From NCBI GenBank assembly GCA_910587735.1, contig CAJUNT010000010.1, positions 1-64,000 on the forward strand: a DNA stretch of 64,000 bases, given 5' to 3'. Origin of the DNA: an uncultured Clostridia bacterium (lineage in GTDB: Bacteria; Bacillota; Clostridia; Lachnospirales; Anaerotignaceae). The position numbers and the translations under genes are program-made. Below are positions 32,708 through 40,526 of the stretch, one piece after another (within the stretch, counting starts at the first letter, position 1; every line of letters starts with the position of its first letter). The notes under the pieces were generated by a model. It did no database searches and was not told the origin of the DNA. It saw only the letters and a list, made by a program, of their open reading frames with translations.

Positions 32708-33346
32708 ATGAATAAAACAATGAGACTTGCCATGTTGAACCAAAGCAACAGAAATAATAATAACAGAAATAACAACGATTATAGAGGAAATCAAATAGGT
32801 TTTCGATATGATGATGGTAGTTATAATACAAACAGACGAGAGTATGACAGATATATAGATTATGATAGAAATAGGGAATATGACAGACGGATGGAATCCG
32901 AACCGATTTATAGCAGAAGGCAAAGAGATGATAACGGACGTTATATGAGTAATATGCATTATGGTGACGAACATAATGATAATGTAATACCTATGCAGGG
33001 GTATGTTGGTATTGCTTATACTATGGATAATGCTGGTATGGGTAAAATGGATAAAAAACAGGCTGAAAATTGGACACGTCACATGAAAAATGAAGATGGT
33101 AGTACTGGTGCGAAATGGACATTTGAGGAAGTCAAAAAAGTCATGCAGCAGAATAATGTGGATTGTGACCCTGTGGAATTTTATGCTACTATGAATATGT
33201 TGTACTCTGATTATGGCAAAGTGTTTAAAAAACATGATGTCGCTACTATGCAATTTTATGTAGATATGGCTAAGGCGTTTTTAGATGATGAAGATGCTGT
33301 GAAGGATAAATTGGAACAATATTATAGATATGTTGTAAGACATTGA
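32708..33346 (+). CDS. DUF7841-like protein (212 aa), last gene of prophage 1
   Basis: The start is ATG 32708 after GGGGGTGGCAGT. The first 85 residues are rich in Arg, Asn, Tyr and Asp (NNNNRNNNDYRGNQIG) and probably unordered. The last 115 are a helical domain: MDKKQAENWTRHMKNEDGST, GAKWTFEEVKKVMQQ, EFYATMNMLYSDYGKVFKKH, typical of the DUF7841 family found in the same phage cassette. Function unknown. A terminator follows at once. Confidence 0.65.
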   Translation: MNKTMRLAMLNQSNRNNNNRNNNDYRGNQIGFRYDDGSYNTNRREYDRYIDYDRNREYDRRMESEPIYSRRQRDDNGRYMSNMHYGDEHNDNVIPMQGYVGIAYTMDNAGMGKMDKKQAENWTRHMKNEDGSTGAKWTFEEVKKVMQQNNVDCDPVEFYATMNMLYSDYGKVFKKHDVATMQFYVDMAKAFLDDEDAVKDKLEQYYRYVVRH

Positions 33347-33347
33347 A

Positions 33348-33375
33348 AAAGAAGGGAGTGAAAACTCCCTTCTTT
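33348..33375 (+). terminator. Terminator at the right end of prophage 1
   Basis: Arms AAGAAGGGAGT / ACTCCCTTCTT with a 4-base loop, then TTTG. It is the last prophage feature; the attachment site is probably in the 200 AT-rich bases that follow, but I cannot define it without the left end. Confidence 0.8.
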
Positions 33376-33570
33376 GTATACCAAAACCGCCCTACAACTT
33401 TATTTTTTGTCCTTTTTTTGTCCTACTTTTTTATAAAATTTATTACAGATTATCAACTTTTTAAAAGAAAATAGTATAAAAATATTATGAATTTAATACT
33501 TTAATATACTTTTTGAAAAATATAAAATAATGTAGCATATTAATTGTTTTAATTAAAATAATGAAAGAAT

Positions 33571-33848
33571 AGCATTCGCAAAAAATAAAATTTTTTGTCA
33601 AACTTTTTTATAAAAAAGTTTGTAGGGTGCAGGGGAAACGCCTTGCAAATAAAAAATAATAAGCAAAATAGTGTTTTTGAGATTCCTTTTTTACTTGTGA
33701 AAAATTTCCCTGTTATGCTCCCTTTCAAAAATACGCCTGGAAAGCATTTAAGACCTTGAGAGCGTTGCTCTCAAACTCTCACCCGCTTTTTTAAAAGTGG
33801 GGCAAAACTTTACTGGGAAAACTTCGTTTTCCCGAATGCGAACAGTAG
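33571..33848 (+). repeat. Modular palindrome repeat, near-complete copy 1
   Basis: Ends ATTCGCA ... AATGCGAAC. In order it holds a perfect inverted repeat CAAACTTTTTT/AAAAAAGTTTG (33599-33622), GAGAGC-GTT-GCTCTC (33758-33772), CCCGCTTTT/AAAAGTGGG (33782-33800) and GGGAAAAC-TTC-GTTTTCCC (33815-33833). The same order occurs at 39017-39308. The rest of the gap 33377-33936 shows no gene. Confidence 0.8.
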
Positions 33849-33892
33849 TAAATCAAAAGTTTATATAAAAACGACATTTTACAGAAACAAAT

Positions 33893-33927
33893 AAAAAATA
33901 CCCTCGAAAATATCGAGGGTATTTTTT
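33893..33927. terminator. Terminator of flavodiiron gene
   Basis: A perfect 15-bp stem (AAAAAATACCCTCGA / TCGAGGGTATTTTTT), loop AAATA, 9 bases after the minus-strand stop. Confidence 0.9.
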
Positions 33928-33936
33928 ATTTAATAA

Positions 33937-36462
33937 TTAAAACATTTCATCAAATGTCATAGGTTTTTGAAGTGCTTCTGTTACTTTTGCCATTTTTGAT
34001 GTATCACCAATAAGTGTAATGCCTACTAATCTCTTATTTGAGAAATAGTATTTTTCAAATGTATGTTTTGCCTCATCTTTGAATACAACTGTTTTATATT
34101 TTGCATTTGGATTTTTACCATTATCACCAATAGCATATAAACTGGTATCCATACCATGGAATGTTAAAGGTGCTAAAATTGTTTGATATGTTGTTTCTTC
34201 TCCAGCAGCATTTGCACCTGCAACTTTACCCATTTCTGTTGCCTCGCTCCAAAGTGCATAATTGATATTGTTAAATTCAGCACAGTCACCACAAGCATAT
34301 ACATCTTTTATACTTGTTTCCATTTTTTCATTTACAACAATCGCTTTATTGATATCTGCACCAGCGTCTTTTGCAATCGCTACATTTGCTCTGACACCAC
34401 TTGAAACAATTACAATATCCGCTGTAAGTACTTCTCCAGTACCTAATTTTACACCTGTTACACTGCTTTCGCCTTCAATACTTTCTACTGTTGCACCAAG
34501 TTTCATAACAATGCCTTGTTTTTCTGCTGCTTTTAATATCATATCACTTGCATCATTGTCTAATTGACGATTCATAAGGCTTGGCATCATTTCTACTACA
34601 CTAACATGGCAATTTGCTTTTTTAATTTCCCATGCTGCTTCTAAACCAAGTACACCGCCACCAATGACAACTGCATTTTTAGCTGTTTTTACTAATTTTC
34701 TAACTTTTTCTACATCTGCAATTCTACGTATTGCAATGACTTCTGGTTTATCTGCACCCTTAATAGGTGGTACAAAACATTCTGCACCAAGTGCATAAAT
34801 ACATTTATCATATTGCAATACACCACCGCTTGCAAGTGTAATTTCTTTTTTATTACTATCCAATGATTTTACTTCTTCATTTAACATAACATTGATGTTA
34901 TTTTCTTTGTACCAGTCTTCTTTTTCTACAACAAGCTGTTTTGCGGAAACATCTGCAAGTAATGTTTTTGTAAGCATTGGACGGTTATAACTAATATATG
35001 GTTCATTTGTAACCATAGTGATAGAACAAGTTTTATTTCTGTTTCTAATTTCTTTTGCTGCATTTAATCCAGCAACACCATTTCCGATTACTACAAATTT
35101 TTCTTCTGTATCTTTTTGGTAGTCAGATTCTGATACTTCTACTGGTACAAAGTTTTCAGCACCTACACCACATACAGGACAGGCATCCATACCTTCTGGG
35201 AATATTTCGCCACAAACAAGACATTTTACAAGTCCCTTTTTAGCTGATTTTAATTTGTCATTTTCTTTGTTTTGTAATATACAACCGAAATTGTAACCAT
35301 ATTCATATGCGCCTGTTAAATCATTTTCTCCTGGGCGAAGTTTAATTCTATAGCCTTCTACTACTTTCATACGAAGTTGTTTTAATCTTTCTATAATATG
35401 AGGAACACCTTCACCACTCCAGCCGTAGCTACCGAATGCACTTGCTAATTTTCCGCCATGTGTGCCTGCAAATATAGATGTTGTTAAATCCCATATTGGT
35501 TTTAATGCTTCTCCTACTATTGTTGGTGTACCAAATAATATACCATCTGCAAATCCTAATTCACCTAATACCTGTGCTTGGTCAGATGTTACCATGTCAT
35601 ATATACGAACATCTACATCACCACTATCTTGTATACCTTTTTTGATTTCTTCAGCAAGCTGTCCTGTGTAGCCATAAGCAGAAACATAAGGTATAATGAC
35701 TGTTTTTTTGCTGTTTGGATTGACAACAGTACACCATTCTTTGTATGTGTTTTTGATTTCGTCAATTCTGCTGTCTATTACAGGACCATGTCCTGTGCAA
35801 ATCATATCTAATTCTAAATCTTTGATACGGTCTAATGCTTTCAGCATAAAAGGCTTAAATGGTCCAATGATATTGTCAAAATAATATTTTGTTGCTCTCA
35901 TGTAACCTTCATTGTCTTTTAATTTGCTTAAAACAATATCATCAAGACAATAATGAGAACCAAAAGAGTCACAAGTAAATAATACTTTGTCCTCTTTTAC
36001 ATAAGTATACATAGTATCTGGCCAGTGAAGGTTTGGCAAAAGCATAAATTGTAATGTTTTGTTTCCTAATGATAATGTATCATTTTCTTTTACAGCAATA
36101 CTATAAAAATCATGATTGATGATGTTCTTTAAGAAATTGATAGCACAAGCTGTTGCAACAACGCAAATACGAGGGTTCATTTCTATCAATTTTACAATGC
36201 TACCTGCATGGTCAGGCTCTGTGTGATTCATTACAACATAGTCTACATCGGCAATATTTACAACCTCTTGTAATTTTTCTAAATATTCATCAAAAAATTT
36301 TACTTTAGCAGTTTCAAATATTGCTGTTTTTTCACTGCCTTTTAATACATAAGAGTTGTATGTTGTACCGAATTCTGTTTCCATTATAATGTCGAATACA
36401 CGCAGATTTTTATCTAATACACCTGCCCAATATAAATCTTGTTTTAATTGATAAGCCTTCAT
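33937..36462 (-). CDS. Flavodiiron protein fused to rubredoxin and NADH:rubredoxin oxidoreductase
   Basis: The 841-residue protein holds a complete oxygen-reducing chain. Residues about 1-250 are the metallo-beta-lactamase-like diiron domain (NHTEPDHAGS and later His/Asp ligands such as GHGP); 255-395 a flavodoxin domain (VSAYGYTGQLAEEI); 415-440 a rubredoxin centre with two CxxC pairs (CLVCGEIF and CPVCG); 455-840 an FAD/NAD(P)H oxidoreductase (VVIGNGVAGLNAAKEI, VVIGGGVLGLEAAW, DVYACGDCAEF). Electrons flow from NADH through FAD, rubredoxin Fe and FMN to O2 or NO at the diiron site. This is the class F arrangement known from Clostridia and some protists. It is likely a detoxifying enzyme in the cytoplasm. 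Confidence 0.93.
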   Translation of the reverse strand: MKAYQLKQDLYWAGVLDKNLRVFDIIMETEFGTTYNSYVLKGSEKTAIFETAKVKFFDEYLEKLQEVVNIADVDYVVMNHTEPDHAGSIVKLIEMNPRICVVATACAINFLKNIINHDFYSIAVKENDTLSLGNKTLQFMLLPNLHWPDTMYTYVKEDKVLFTCDSFGSHYCLDDIVLSKLKDNEGYMRATKYYFDNIIGPFKPFMLKALDRIKDLELDMICTGHGPVIDSRIDEIKNTYKEWCTVVNPNSKKTVIIPYVSAYGYTGQLAEEIKKGIQDSGDVDVRIYDMVTSDQAQVLGELGFADGILFGTPTIVGEALKPIWDLTTSIFAGTHGGKLASAFGSYGWSGEGVPHIIERLKQLRMKVVEGYRIKLRPGENDLTGAYEYGYNFGCILQNKENDKLKSAKKGLVKCLVCGEIFPEGMDACPVCGVGAENFVPVEVSESDYQKDTEEKFVVIGNGVAGLNAAKEIRNRNKTCSITMVTNEPYISYNRPMLTKTLLADVSAKQLVVEKEDWYKENNINVMLNEEVKSLDSNKKEITLASGGVLQYDKCIYALGAECFVPPIKGADKPEVIAIRRIADVEKVRKLVKTAKNAVVIGGGVLGLEAAWEIKKANCHVSVVEMMPSLMNRQLDNDASDMILKAAEKQGIVMKLGATVESIEGESSVTGVKLGTGEVLTADIVIVSSGVRANVAIAKDAGADINKAIVVNEKMETSIKDVYACGDCAEFNNINYALWSEATEMGKVAGANAAGEETTYQTILAPLTFHGMDTSLYAIGDNGKNPNAKYKTVVFKDEAKHTFEKYYFSNKRLVGITLIGDTSKMAKVTEALQKPMTFDEMF

Positions 36463-36510
36463 AATATGCTCCTCTCTAAATTAGTTAAATATTATACAAT
36501 TTGTAATATC

Positions 36511-36555
36511 ATTATACTAAATAAAACTAAATGTTGTCAATAATAATTATTATCA
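36511..36555 (-). promoter_or_regulatory. Promoter with Fur/PerR-like box for flavodiiron gene
   Basis: On the minus strand TTGACA (36540-36535) and TATAAT (36516-36511) are 18 bases apart. Directly upstream of the -35, 36541-36555 reads TGATAATAATTATTA, a match in 14 of 15 positions to the 7-1-7 Fur/PerR palindrome. PerR control of flavodiiron genes is known in Clostridium acetobutylicum. Confidence 0.78.
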
Positions 36556-36678
36556 ATAAATAATATGTTTTTTTTACAAATTGTATCAAAATGTGTCTTT
36601 AAATATTCGTTTTTACATTTTTTGTCACATTTTATTATAACCATATACCCTATTTCCATACTGAAAAAATAAGAGCAT

Positions 36679-36740
36679 TTAAAAAGAGTAGTTTTAAAAA
36701 TAATTTTTATTTCTGTTTGCCAGTAAAGTTTTTGTATCGC
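36679..36740 (-). repeat. Fragment of modular repeat (inverted)
   Basis: AAAAAGAGTAGTTTTAAAA plus the following ATTTTTATTTCTGTTTG matches 63022-63060, the end of the inverted element in prophage 2. Confidence 0.65.
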
Positions 36741-36849
36741 TTTTTATAAAATTGTTTTAAATTTTAGACATCTCTTTGATTTTTGAATGATATTTTCAAT
36801 ACCTGTTTTTTCTACAAAATAGAGTTGTTTATTTAAAAGTTCATATTGT

Positions 36850-37098
36850 TTGTATTTTGGTATACATTGGAATATATCTTCTAAATCCATATCTTGTAAT
36901 GGAGTATCTCTTGACCTATTTATAGCTATTTGCAATACACTAAAAATCTCTCCTAATTATTTATTACAAGATATACTAATAGATAATGAAGTTAGTAAAA
37001 TGAAAGAACTTACAGAATTGTGGAAAAGTATCCCTCCTAGTCAACTGGAAATTGTTATTGCTATGATACAAGCAGTATTAAAATACAACAAAGATTAA
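36850..37098 (+). pseudogene. Remnant of XRE-family regulator
   Basis: The frame from about 36915 reads like the second half of an XRE protein: LDLFIAICNTLKISPNYLLQD, then the common tail LTELWKSIPPSQLEIVIAMI. The HTH that should precede it is missing, and the upstream codons do not resemble a DNA-binding domain. The region upstream carries a repeat fragment, so the gene was probably broken by rearrangement. An overlapping minus-strand frame (36744-36935) also exists but shows no family. Confidence 0.6.
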
Positions 37099-37111
37099 AA
37101 AATATACAAAA

Positions 37112-37141
37112 AATAACCATTTGAAAATTCAAATGGTTATT
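37112..37141. terminator. Perfect 14-bp inverted repeat
   Basis: AATAACCATTTGAA and TTCAAATGGTTATT with a 2-base centre follow the XRE remnant. The T-run is short, so termination is likely but not certain. Confidence 0.6.
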
Positions 37142-37159
37142 GATTAAATACTAATTTTA

Positions 37160-37396
37160 TGGACGCTGTCCATACCTGCAAACTTTCTTGAAAAAAAGTT
37201 TGACAAAGAACTTTAACTTTTGCGAACGCAATGATATCGTTATTTAAAAAGCAAAGCTTCAATGTTTTAGCAAAAGAATATTTTTTTATTTGTGGGGCGT
37301 GGCATCAACACCCCACAAACTTTTTTGAAAAAAATTTTGACAAAAAACTTTACTTTTTGCGAACGCAATGATATCGTTTAAAGGAAAACTTCGTTT
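37160..37396 (+). repeat. Modular palindrome repeat, double copy
   Basis: ATGGAC-GCT-GTCCAT at 37160, TGTGGGG/CCCCACA at 37291-37317, two copies of GCGAACGCAATGATATCGTT (37222 and 37359), and GGAAAACTTCGTTTTTC at 37383. The stretch fills the gap before the ABC-F gene. Confidence 0.75.
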
Positions 37397-37440
37397 TTCA
37401 TATTACAATGAGAAATTATAGAAATAAAGGAGTACAAAAA

Positions 37441-38997
37441 ATGAGCATATTAAATGTAGAACATTTAACACACGGTTTTGGCGACAGAGCAATATTTAAT
37501 GATATTTCTTTTCGTTTATTAAAAGGGGAACACGTTGGCTTTATTGGTGCAAATGGTGAGGGTAAATCAACATTTATGAGCATTATCACAAACAAATTAC
37601 AGCCTGATGAGGGTAAAATACAATGGGCGAAAAATGTACGTGTAGGATATATTGACCAACATACAGCTTTACAAAATGGGCAAACCATTCGTATGGTATT
37701 ACAATCCGCTTTTTCATTTCTTTTTGAAAGAGAGGCATACATGAATGAATTATATAACAAAATGGCAGATGCTGAACCAGACGAATTGCAAAAAATGATG
37801 GATGAAACGGGAGAAATACAAGATTTTCTCACATATCATGATTTTTATGCCATTGATTCTAAAGTAGAGGAAATTGCTAGGGCTTTTGGGCTGTATGATA
37901 TTGGTTTAGATAAACAAGTGTCAGAACTCTCTGGAGGACAACGTACTAAAGTATTACTTGCGAAATTGCTTTTAGAAAAGCCTGATATACTTCTTTTGGA
38001 CGAGCCTACAAACTATTTGGACGAACAACATATTGCCTGGTTGAAAAGATATTTACAGGAATATGAAAACGCTTTTATATTAATTTCTCATGATATGCCT
38101 TTTTTGAATAGTGTTATCAATATCATTTATCATGTTGAAAATGCTAAAATTGACCGCTATGTGGGGGATTATGAAAAATTTCAACAAAGCTATGCTATGA
38201 AACAATCACAACTGGAGGCGGCATACAAAAAACAACAGCAGGAAATTGTAGAATTAAAAGATTTTGTAGCAAGAAATAAAGCAAGAGTTGCTACAAGAAA
38301 TATGGCCATGTCACGTCAGAAAAAGCTGGATAAAATGGAAGTCATAGAACTCGCAAAACAAAAACCAAAACCAGAATTCCATTTTAAAGAGGCACGTGCT
38401 GCAAGCAGATATATATTTCAAACAAAAGATTTAGTAATAGGCTATGATGTACCTTTGTCTAAACCTCTTACATTGGAAATGGAAAGAGGAGATAAAATTG
38501 CATTAACAGGCGCAAATGGTATCGGTAAAACAACACTTTTAAAAAGTATGATAGGATTGATACCTCCAATTTCTGGTACTTGTGAATTGGGCGATTATAT
38601 ACACATGGGATATTTTGAACAAGAAGTACAATATGATAACACAACTACTTGTATTGATGAAATATGGAAGGAATTCCCTTCCTTTACACAATATGAAGTG
38701 CGCTCTGCACTCGCAAAATGTGGGCTGACAACAAAACATATTGAAAGTAAAGTAAAAGTATTGAGTGGTGGCGAACAGGCAAAAGTCCGTTTGTGTAAAA
38801 TTATGAATAGAGAAAGTAATGTATTGGTGTTGGACGAGCCAACAAACCATTTGGACGTGGAGGCAAAAGAGGAACTGAAAAGAGCATTGCAGAATTATAA
38901 GGGAAGTATACTTTTGATTTGTCATGAAACTGAATTTTATAGTGATGTTGTAAATAAAATTTGGAATGGTGAACAATGGACTACAAAACAACTTTAA
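37441..38997 (+). CDS. ABC-F family ATPase
   Basis: The start is ATG 37441 after AAAGGAGTACAAAAA; the longer frame from 37408 lacks a site. The protein has two ABC domains without membrane parts: first Walker A GANGEGKST, signature LSGGQ and Walker B ILLLDEPTNYLD; second GANGIGKTT, LSGGEQ and VLVLDEPTNHLD. An interdomain helical linker lies at about residues 240-310 (YKKQQQEIVELKDFV). ABC-F proteins act on the ribosome; this two-domain form resembles the YkpA/YbiT group rather than a resistance type, but the split is not certain. The gene is monocistronic. Confidence 0.88.
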   Translation: MSILNVEHLTHGFGDRAIFNDISFRLLKGEHVGFIGANGEGKSTFMSIITNKLQPDEGKIQWAKNVRVGYIDQHTALQNGQTIRMVLQSAFSFLFEREAYMNELYNKMADAEPDELQKMMDETGEIQDFLTYHDFYAIDSKVEEIARAFGLYDIGLDKQVSELSGGQRTKVLLAKLLLEKPDILLLDEPTNYLDEQHIAWLKRYLQEYENAFILISHDMPFLNSVINIIYHVENAKIDRYVGDYEKFQQSYAMKQSQLEAAYKKQQQEIVELKDFVARNKARVATRNMAMSRQKKLDKMEVIELAKQKPKPEFHFKEARAASRYIFQTKDLVIGYDVPLSKPLTLEMERGDKIALTGANGIGKTTLLKSMIGLIPPISGTCELGDYIHMGYFEQEVQYDNTTTCIDEIWKEFPSFTQYEVRSALAKCGLTTKHIESKVKVLSGGEQAKVRLCKIMNRESNVLVLDEPTNHLDVEAKEELKRALQNYKGSILLICHETEFYSDVVNKIWNGEQWTTKQL

Positions 38998-39016
38998 ATG
39001 ATAAATGAATAAATAG

Positions 39017-39308
39017 TGTTCATAAAAAGAAAAGTTTTTTATAGAACTGCGTTGGCAAAAGTAAAAGTTTTTTGTCAAACTTTTTTTCAAAAAAGTTTGT
39101 GGGTGTGGGTGAAACCCACAAATAAAAGTTATTTTTTATAAAATCTCTTAAACATTTTTATGGAAAATTTATAATACACTTTTTACTAAATATCATTTTG
39201 TTTTGTTAAGACATTGAGAGCGCTGCTCTCAAACTCTTGCAAGCTTTTTAAAAAAAGCTTGGCAAAAACTTTAATGGGAAAACTTCGTTTTCCCTATCGT
39301 GAACGGAA
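39017..39308 (+). repeat. Modular palindrome repeat, near-complete copy 2
   Basis: Ends GTGTTCA ... TCGTGAACGG. Holds inverted repeat CAAACTTTTTT/AAAAAAGTTTG (39076-39099), GTGGGT/ACCCAC (39099-39119), GAGAGC-GCT-GCTCTC (39216-39230), CAAGCTTTTT/AAAAAGCTTG (39240-39261) and GGGAAAAC-TTC-GTTTTCCC (39276-39294). The order is the same as in copy 1. Confidence 0.82.
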
Positions 39309-39319
39309 GTTTATTAATA

Positions 39320-39347
39320 AAAAAGCTGTGGATATCCACAGCTTTTT
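39320..39347. terminator. Palindromic bidirectional terminator
   Basis: Arms AAAAAGCTGTGGAT / ATCCACAGCTTTTT, fully symmetrical, lies 14 bases after the minus-strand Cys-rich gene. Confidence 0.85.
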
Positions 39348-39360
39348 AAGTATTTTGTGA

Positions 39361-39549
39361 TTAGCAGCCACAATTATTTCCGAGCTGGTTATTATTATTA
39401 CCGCAGCAGCAAAGCAATAATATAATCCATATCCAAGAACTATCTCCGCCGCCTATGCAGCCGCCATTATTGCCGTTACCACAGCAGCACAACAACAATA
39501 TAATCCATATCCAGCTTTCTCCATTACATCCACATCCAAATCCATTCAT
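39361..39549 (-). CDS. Cys/Gly/Asn-rich small protein with internal duplication (62 aa)
   Basis: ATG follows AAGGAGGTATTATTGT. The protein is built from two copies of the unit SWIWIILLLCCCGN joined by a Gly/Asn/Cys linker, and it ends NNCGC. Each unit is a short hydrophobic helix followed by CCC. Small Cys-rich proteins of this sort occur in Clostridia and some are spore coat or membrane peptides, but no role is known here. The nucleotide sequences of the two units are also nearly identical, so the duplication is recent. Confidence 0.6.
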   Translation of the reverse strand: MNGFGCGCNGESWIWIILLLCCCGNGNNGGCIGGGDSSWIWIILLLCCCGNNNNQLGNNCGC

Positions 39550-39658
39550 ACAATAATACCTCCTTAAATTTAAGAAATGATTTCTTGTTACATCTCTATA
39601 CTATGAGGCATTTTGTAAAATATTGCCTGTCTATTTAAAATTTTTTTGTCGTACAAGC

Positions 39659-39988
39659 TCAAATTTCTGTTCTTTCATGAAATTGTTTTAAATTGGACTC
39701 TTTTAATTCTCTTTTTTTCAATTCTTCAAATACATCGTCCCATGTGATTTGTTTTTCTGATAAAAGTACACTGATATGATACAGTAAATCTGATAATTCA
39801 TATATCACTTCGTTTTTATCATTGTTTTTAGCTGCAATAATGGTTTCGGCGGTTTCTTCTCCTACTTTTTTTAATATTTTATCTAATCCCTTTTCAAAAA
39901 GATAATTGGTATAAGAGCCTTGTTTTGGATTGATTTTTCTGTCTGATATAATATCATATAATTGATATAAAACTTCTTTATTGTCCAT
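39659..39988 (-). CDS. hisE: Phosphoribosyl-ATP pyrophosphatase
   Basis: The second step of histidine synthesis: hydrolysis of phosphoribosyl-ATP to phosphoribosyl-AMP. The 109-residue protein has the MazG-like pattern: GSYTNYLFEKGLDKILKKVGEETAETIIAAKN (Mg-binding Glu residues) and YELSDLLYHISVLL. Length is typical for stand-alone HisE. Its start codon overlaps the stop of hisI (TAATG), so the two are translated together. No other his genes are in the window. Confidence 0.93.
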   Translation of the reverse strand: MDNKEVLYQLYDIISDRKINPKQGSYTNYLFEKGLDKILKKVGEETAETIIAAKNNDKNEVIYELSDLLYHISVLLSEKQITWDDVFEELKKRELKESNLKQFHERTEI

Positions 39989-40332
39989 TATAATATTTCC
40001 TCCCCTTTTTGATTTCTATAAAAACAAGAGCGTTTTCCAGTATGACACGCTGCTCCTTTTTGTTCTATTTTAATTAATACTGCATCTGCATCACAATCGT
40101 ATAATATTTCTTTTACATATTGAAAATGTCCTGATGTTTCTCCTTTGTGCCATAATTGTTTGCGACTTCTGCTATAATAATGTACAGTACCTTTTTGTAA
40201 TGTGAGTTCCATAGCTTGTCTGTTGGCATATGCTAACATAAGTACTTGTCCATTTTCAAAATCTTGTGTGATGATAGGAATGAGCCCTTTTTCATCAAAT
40301 TTTAATTCATCTATGAATGAAAATGTGTTCAT
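39988..40332 (-). CDS. hisI: Phosphoribosyl-AMP cyclohydrolase
   Basis: The third step of histidine synthesis: opening of the adenine ring of phosphoribosyl-AMP. Start ATG 40332 follows AAAGGAGTAAAAAT; the frame to 40392 is an artefact. The motifs VLMLAYANRQAME, YYSRSRKQLWHKGETSGH, YDCDADAVLIKIEQKGAACHTG carry the zinc Cys and Mg Asp residues. The 114-aa length is normal. In many bacteria hisI and hisE are fused; here they are separate, overlapping genes. Confidence 0.93.
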   Translation of the reverse strand: MNTFSFIDELKFDEKGLIPIITQDFENGQVLMLAYANRQAMELTLQKGTVHYYSRSRKQLWHKGETSGHFQYVKEILYDCDADAVLIKIEQKGAACHTGKRSCFYRNQKGEEIL

Positions 40333-40364
40333 ATTTTTACTCCTTTGTGTTGTTGTGAAATAGT

Positions 40365-40455
40365 GTTCGCAAATGATAAAGTTTTTTGTCAAACTTTTTA
40401 GGGGAAAAGCTTCAGTAAAACTTTACTGGAAAAATTCGTTTTCCACATTGCGAAC
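40365..40455 (+). repeat. Modular palindrome repeat, short copy
   Basis: About 91 bp with near-perfect inverted ends GTTCGCAA (40365) and TTGCGAAC (to 40455). It includes GTTTTTTGTCAAAC, CAGTAAAACTTTACTG and GGAAAAATTCGTTTTCC. It looks like an internally deleted version of the 280-bp copies. Confidence 0.78.
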
Positions 40456-40484
40456 AGGATTTTATAATATTTATTTTAGCATAA

Positions 40485-40513
40485 TAAAGCCATAGAAATA
40501 TACTATGGCTTTA
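40485..40513. terminator. Terminator of dsdA
   Basis: Arms TAAAGCCATAG / CTATGGCTTTA with a 7-base loop, 14 bases after the minus-strand stop. Confidence 0.8.
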
Positions 40514-40526
40514 TTACAAAATACTA

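Noticed and set aside
32561..33253. Minus-strand 230-residue frame rich in Ile and His
   Set aside because: Antisense of the jelly-roll and DUF7841-like genes; composition is typical of a shadow frame.
33561..33860. Left-over transposon with a transposase
   Set aside because: No transposase-like frame is present; the sequence is short palindromic modules only.
36744..36935. Minus-strand 63-residue frame over the XRE remnant
   Set aside because: No ribosome binding site and no family; the plus-strand frame has the recognisable XRE tail.
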